Positions 61,248 to 64,000 of a DNA stretch of 64,000 nt are shown one piece after another. Positions within the stretch are counted from its first letter, which is position 1; the number at the start of each line of letters is the position of its first letter. The position numbers and the translations under genes were made by a program. The notes below the pieces were generated by a model. That model saw only the letters and a list, made by a program, of their open reading frames with translations. It made no database searches and had not been told where the DNA came from. Source of the stretch: Leptospira_A sp046736045 (GTDB taxonomy: Bacteria; Spirochaetota; Leptospiria; Leptospirales; Leptospiraceae); assembly GCF_046736045.1 (NCBI RefSeq), contig NZ_CP177134.1:1178001-1242000 (forward strand), written 5' to 3'.

Positions 61248-63191
61248 ATGTTTCGGCTAGTATTCATTTTTATAATTTTAATTATCGCAGCACCAAGCCG
61301 GACATTCGCATCTGACTTCCCTCCGGGGTTTGTATTAAGAGAACCTTATATTTGGCCTGTCAAAGGCCAATCCACCATCACTGGAACATTTGGTGAATTC
61401 AGAACCGGACATTTTCATATGGGACAGGATTTTTCCACAGCAGGAAAAATCGGAATTCCCATTCTGGCAGTTGCAAAAGGCAAAATAACCAGAGTCCAAA
61501 GACGATGGACTAGCATTGGTTATGCTGTCTTCGTTCAACATGATGACGGAATGACCTCCCGTTACGGACATCTTCATAAATTCGCGCCGAAAGTCGTAAA
61601 ACAAATTTTAAAATCAAAACAAGCCAGACGATTCAAAGATCGTGTAGATTTTGACATCGCTCTTCCCGAAGCGGTTCCTGTGGAAAAAGGCGATATGATC
61701 GCTTACTCGGGAGATACCGGAGTCGGCCCGCCACATTTGCATTTTGAACTTTTTATGGACAATATATATTATAACCCGATGCATTTCGGATTGGGTTATA
61801 CGGAAGCGGAGTCGATCGTATTTGATTCTTTGCGAATCACTCCTCAGACCTCTCGCACATTCATCAATGGAAAAAATGAAATCGTAGATATTCCCTTTTC
61901 ATCCATGGGAGGGAACAAATATGAACTTTCCGAATCCACTATTTCCATTCAGGGAAAAGTAGGATTACAAATTGCTACCCATCAAAAATCAAATAACCAC
62001 CGGCTTGGAATTTTTACTTTAGATATCTCTATGGGCGAACAGTTGTTACAAGGCTTTCAATTGTCCAAAATTTTAAAAAACCATTCCAGAAAAAACGTAA
62101 TGTTATATGATAGTTCCATCAGCAAAGCAAATGGAAATCCGTTCTCATATTTTTTGCACACCAGGGACGGTAACGATCTTTTAGGAATGTTAAAACCCGA
62201 AAGAGAACAAGGTCTGATCAATAGTGAAAATTTGAAGTTGGGTGAACAAAAAGAAATAACCATTAGGGCCAAAGGCCAGGGTGGTCAGGAAGGTTTTGCG
62301 TCTTTTTTCATACTCAGGGATCAGAGAGATTATAAAGATGTAATCACAAAAGAATGGACGTATAATGTATATTACGACCGTTATACGACGTTTAAATCCA
62401 AGGACACCAGAGTAGAATTATTTTTTCCGGTCAATGCGGTTTATTCCAAAGCATTTTTCGATATTGAAGCAAAGGAAGATATTAAAATCAAAACTGACGG
62501 ATTGAACCAATTGTCTTCCGTTTACGAAATTGGTCCTGATTTTAAAGACTTTAACCTGGGTTATGACCTATACGTAAAGGTTCCGAAAACCAAAGATATC
62601 AATTCTGCGGATCTTTATGAAGTAATGCCGGATCGAACTGTTAAAAAAATAAAAGGTTCCTCTTTCAGTGCTTGGGGACAGTTTTTCAAAGTTAGGTTAC
62701 GTAAAACGGGATTGTTTGTAGTATTATCCGATCAAACCCCACCTGCCATTTATCTGCATGAATCCATGACCAAACCTCTTTATCCGAGAGAAGATTTCAC
62801 CTTATTGTTGAAAGCAGTTGATGTTGGGTCTGGAATTTTACCGGAAGGATTTGACATCACTGTAGATGGAATCCGGGGGAAAGCCGAATTTTCTCCCAAA
62901 GACGGAAGAGTTGAAATTTTCGAACCGGAAAGTTTATACCAACCGGGGAAACATACCCTACTAGCAAGTGTTAGAGATTATGCGGGGAATTGGAGTCCTA
63001 CTGTAAAATACGATTATGAAATCGAAAGTCCTCCGATGCCAATTGAAGAAAAACAGGTGATCGCAGCGGCAGAACCTAAAATCACAACTCCGGTCAAAAC
63101 AGAAACCAAATCAAAAAAAACAGAGCAACCGAAGGCGGTGAAAACAAAATCCAAACCGCCTCAGGTCAAAAAGAAATCTACATCCCGATAG
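61248..63191 (+). CDS. M23-family (LytM/lysostaphin-type) metallopeptidase
   Basis: 647 aa, signal peptide (LVFIFIILIIAAPSRTFA). LytM domain at about residues 35-185: GTFGEFRTGHFHMGQDFST (HxxxD zinc motif), HDDGMTSRYGHLHKF and PPHLHFELFMD (HLH motif), so an active zinc site. Residues about 190-590 are a long beta-rich region, perhaps wall binding; the C-terminus is Lys/Thr/Pro-rich. Cuts peptidoglycan cross-bridges or activates amidases. Its end overlaps the convergent SDR gene by 14 bp. Confidence 0.88.
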   Translation: MFRLVFIFIILIIAAPSRTFASDFPPGFVLREPYIWPVKGQSTITGTFGEFRTGHFHMGQDFSTAGKIGIPILAVAKGKITRVQRRWTSIGYAVFVQHDDGMTSRYGHLHKFAPKVVKQILKSKQARRFKDRVDFDIALPEAVPVEKGDMIAYSGDTGVGPPHLHFELFMDNIYYNPMHFGLGYTEAESIVFDSLRITPQTSRTFINGKNEIVDIPFSSMGGNKYELSESTISIQGKVGLQIATHQKSNNHRLGIFTLDISMGEQLLQGFQLSKILKNHSRKNVMLYDSSISKANGNPFSYFLHTRDGNDLLGMLKPEREQGLINSENLKLGEQKEITIRAKGQGGQEGFASFFILRDQRDYKDVITKEWTYNVYYDRYTTFKSKDTRVELFFPVNAVYSKAFFDIEAKEDIKIKTDGLNQLSSVYEIGPDFKDFNLGYDLYVKVPKTKDINSADLYEVMPDRTVKKIKGSSFSAWGQFFKVRLRKTGLFVVLSDQTPPAIYLHESMTKPLYPREDFTLLLKAVDVGSGILPEGFDITVDGIRGKAEFSPKDGRVEIFEPESLYQPGKHTLLASVRDYAGNWSPTVKYDYEIESPPMPIEEKQVIAAAEPKITTPVKTETKSKKTEQPKAVKTKSKPPQVKKKSTSR

Positions 63192-63945
63192 CAGCTCCGC
63201 CATCAACGCGTAGAAAGGTTCCGGTAATATAAGATGCATCTTCGCTAAGGAAAAACTTAACGGCAGAAGCGATCTCGGATTGTTTTCCCGGACGTTTCAA
63301 CGGAATTACGGATGCATCCGTTAACTTTTCTTGTACTTCTTTTGTAAGAGATCCGGTCATTTCGGTTTGCACATAACCGGGGCAAACGGCATTCACTAAT
63401 ACGTTTCTTCCTGAAAACTCACGCGCAGTCACTTTCGTAAGTGCAATCACACCTGCTTTGGATGTGGAATAATTTGCCTGGCCCGGTTGACCGGTAAGCC
63501 CGGATACGGATGAAATATTTACAATACGACCACCATCAGACTTTAACAACAGTTTGCTTGCTGATTTTGTCATAAGGAATACACCCTTACAATTTACATC
63601 CATAACAAAATCAAACTCTTGTTCCGTCATACGAATGAGAAGATTGTCTTTTATAACACCTGCATTATTTACTAAAAAATCCAATTTGCCGAATGTTTCT
63701 TTGATTTTTGTGATCGCTGCATCGCAATCTTCTGGTTTCGTTACATTCGCCGCGATTCCAATTGCTTTCACACCATATTCAGCAGCCAATTCTTTTGCTG
63801 CTTCGTCGATTTTCTCTTGGTTCAAATCCACTAGAACCAATGTAGCACCATGAGATGCGATTCGGTTGGCAATGGCACGACCGAGTCCGATAGGAGATGC
63901 CGCTCCCGTTACTAGTGCTACTTTGCCTTCAAATTCTTTGGACAT
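63178..63945 (-). CDS. fabG: FabG-like short-chain dehydrogenase/reductase
   Basis: 255 aa. Nucleotide motif VALVTGAASPIGLGRAIA (a variant of TGxxxGxG), NNAGVIKD, catalytic Ser in IVNISSVSGLTGQ and Tyr-Lys in YSTSKAGVIA, PGYVQTEMT and a C-terminal FLRVDGGAAIGM. Fits 3-oxoacyl-ACP reductase of type II fatty-acid synthesis or a related reductase. No other fab genes are visible in the window. Confidence 0.9.
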   Translation of the reverse strand: MSKEFEGKVALVTGAASPIGLGRAIANRIASHGATLVLVDLNQEKIDEAAKELAAEYGVKAIGIAANVTKPEDCDAAITKIKETFGKLDFLVNNAGVIKDNLLIRMTEQEFDFVMDVNCKGVFLMTKSASKLLLKSDGGRIVNISSVSGLTGQPGQANYSTSKAGVIALTKVTAREFSGRNVLVNAVCPGYVQTEMTGSLTKEVQEKLTDASVIPLKRPGKQSEIASAVKFFLSEDASYITGTFLRVDGGAAIGM

Positions 63946-63958
63946 ATATTCCTCTTAC

Positions 63959-64000
63959 TCAATCAATCTTTGCATCTAAGTAAGGATTTTGAACATCGTT
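63959..64000 (-). CDS. Possible C-terminal tail of a gene running off the window
   Basis: The minus strand reads 13 codons from the edge (NDVQNPYLDAKID) then TGA at 63961-63959, 13 bp upstream of the fabG-like start. Spacing fits an operon partner, but the stretch is too short to identify or to prove as coding. Confidence 0.3.
   Translation of the reverse strand, partial: NDVQNPYLDAKID

Noticed and set aside
1..64000. CRISPR arrays, tRNA or rRNA genes, insertion sequences
   Set aside because: No regular short repeats with spacers, no cloverleaf with CCA other than tmRNA, and no transposase-like DDE or HUH protein was found in any gap.

Overview
The window looks like chromosomal DNA of a spirochaete of the Leptospira type, more likely a saprophytic or intermediate lineage than a low-GC pathogen; this is inference. 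It rests on moderately AT-rich, tightly packed genes, frequent relaxed spirochaete-like lipoboxes (LNC, INC, ISC, LGAC), a crowd of PAS/receiver/histidine-kinase, SpoIIE and STAS signalling proteins, and a tmRNA gene. There is no ribosomal RNA, tRNA, CRISPR array or recognisable transposase or integrase.

Layout. 1-4827: the 5' part of a malic enzyme, an aquaglyceroporin, a small lipoprotein, and a three-gene DNA-alkylation repair block (AraC-HTH/O6-alkylguanine methyltransferase, a PF09859-type 2OG-Fe(II) oxygenase, AlkB). 4839-8765: a tightly overlapping minus-strand operon of a lipoprotein, an unknown helical protein, an orphan MotB-like protein, a small Cys-rich lipoprotein and an M14 carboxypeptidase. 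8861-9209: tmRNA. 9210-12044: an atypical, visibly more GC-rich accessory region. It has a second copy of the tmRNA 3' end, a hairpin-rich stretch, and a divergent TetR/epoxide-hydrolase pair (the hydrolase broken by a one-base frameshift) between two 38-nt direct repeats. 12045-15647: carbamoyltransferase (NodU/CmcH family), SxtJ-like protein, a 50-residue DUF5989-like protein and an SGNH hydrolase, a conserved set of unknown product. 15737-19584: SpoIIE phosphatase, receiver-ATPase fusion and PAS histidine kinase.

19690-31305 is mostly housekeeping: pyrD, a 5-methyluridine methyltransferase, a GMC oxidoreductase with a gluconate-dehydrogenase-subunit-3-like partner and a nitrilase-like lipoprotein, argG-coaD, a cation/proton antiporter with a C-terminal USP-like region, ndk, a prenyl diphosphate synthase and tlyA. 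31298-36460 is signalling (single-domain receiver, two large PAS kinases) plus an alpha/beta hydrolase. 36482-42075 has an amgK/murU-like pair (cell-wall sugar recycling), pgi, galK, a STAS protein and mtnP. 42170-50687 carries a DUF4139 protein, marR-doxX, a formylglycine-generating-enzyme-like protein, a double-ACT protein, a membrane protein with a histone-H1-like basic tail, hom, a second STAS protein and hflX. 50687-56706 holds a HEAT-repeat lipoprotein, a receiver overlapping an MsbA-like ABC exporter, a glutamine amidotransferase (pabA/trpG) and an acyl-CoA dehydrogenase. 56834-64000 ends with a YebC-family regulator, a GlsB-like membrane protein, a degenerate EAL protein followed by a pseudo-receiver protein, an enoyl-CoA hydratase, an M23 peptidase and a FabG-like SDR.

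The parts most worth a second look are the tmRNA-adjacent accessory region, the carbamoyltransferase/SxtJ/DUF5989/SGNH cassette, the receiver-ATPase/SpoIIE module, and the degenerate EAL/pseudo-receiver pair. All identifications come from reading motifs; no database search was run.
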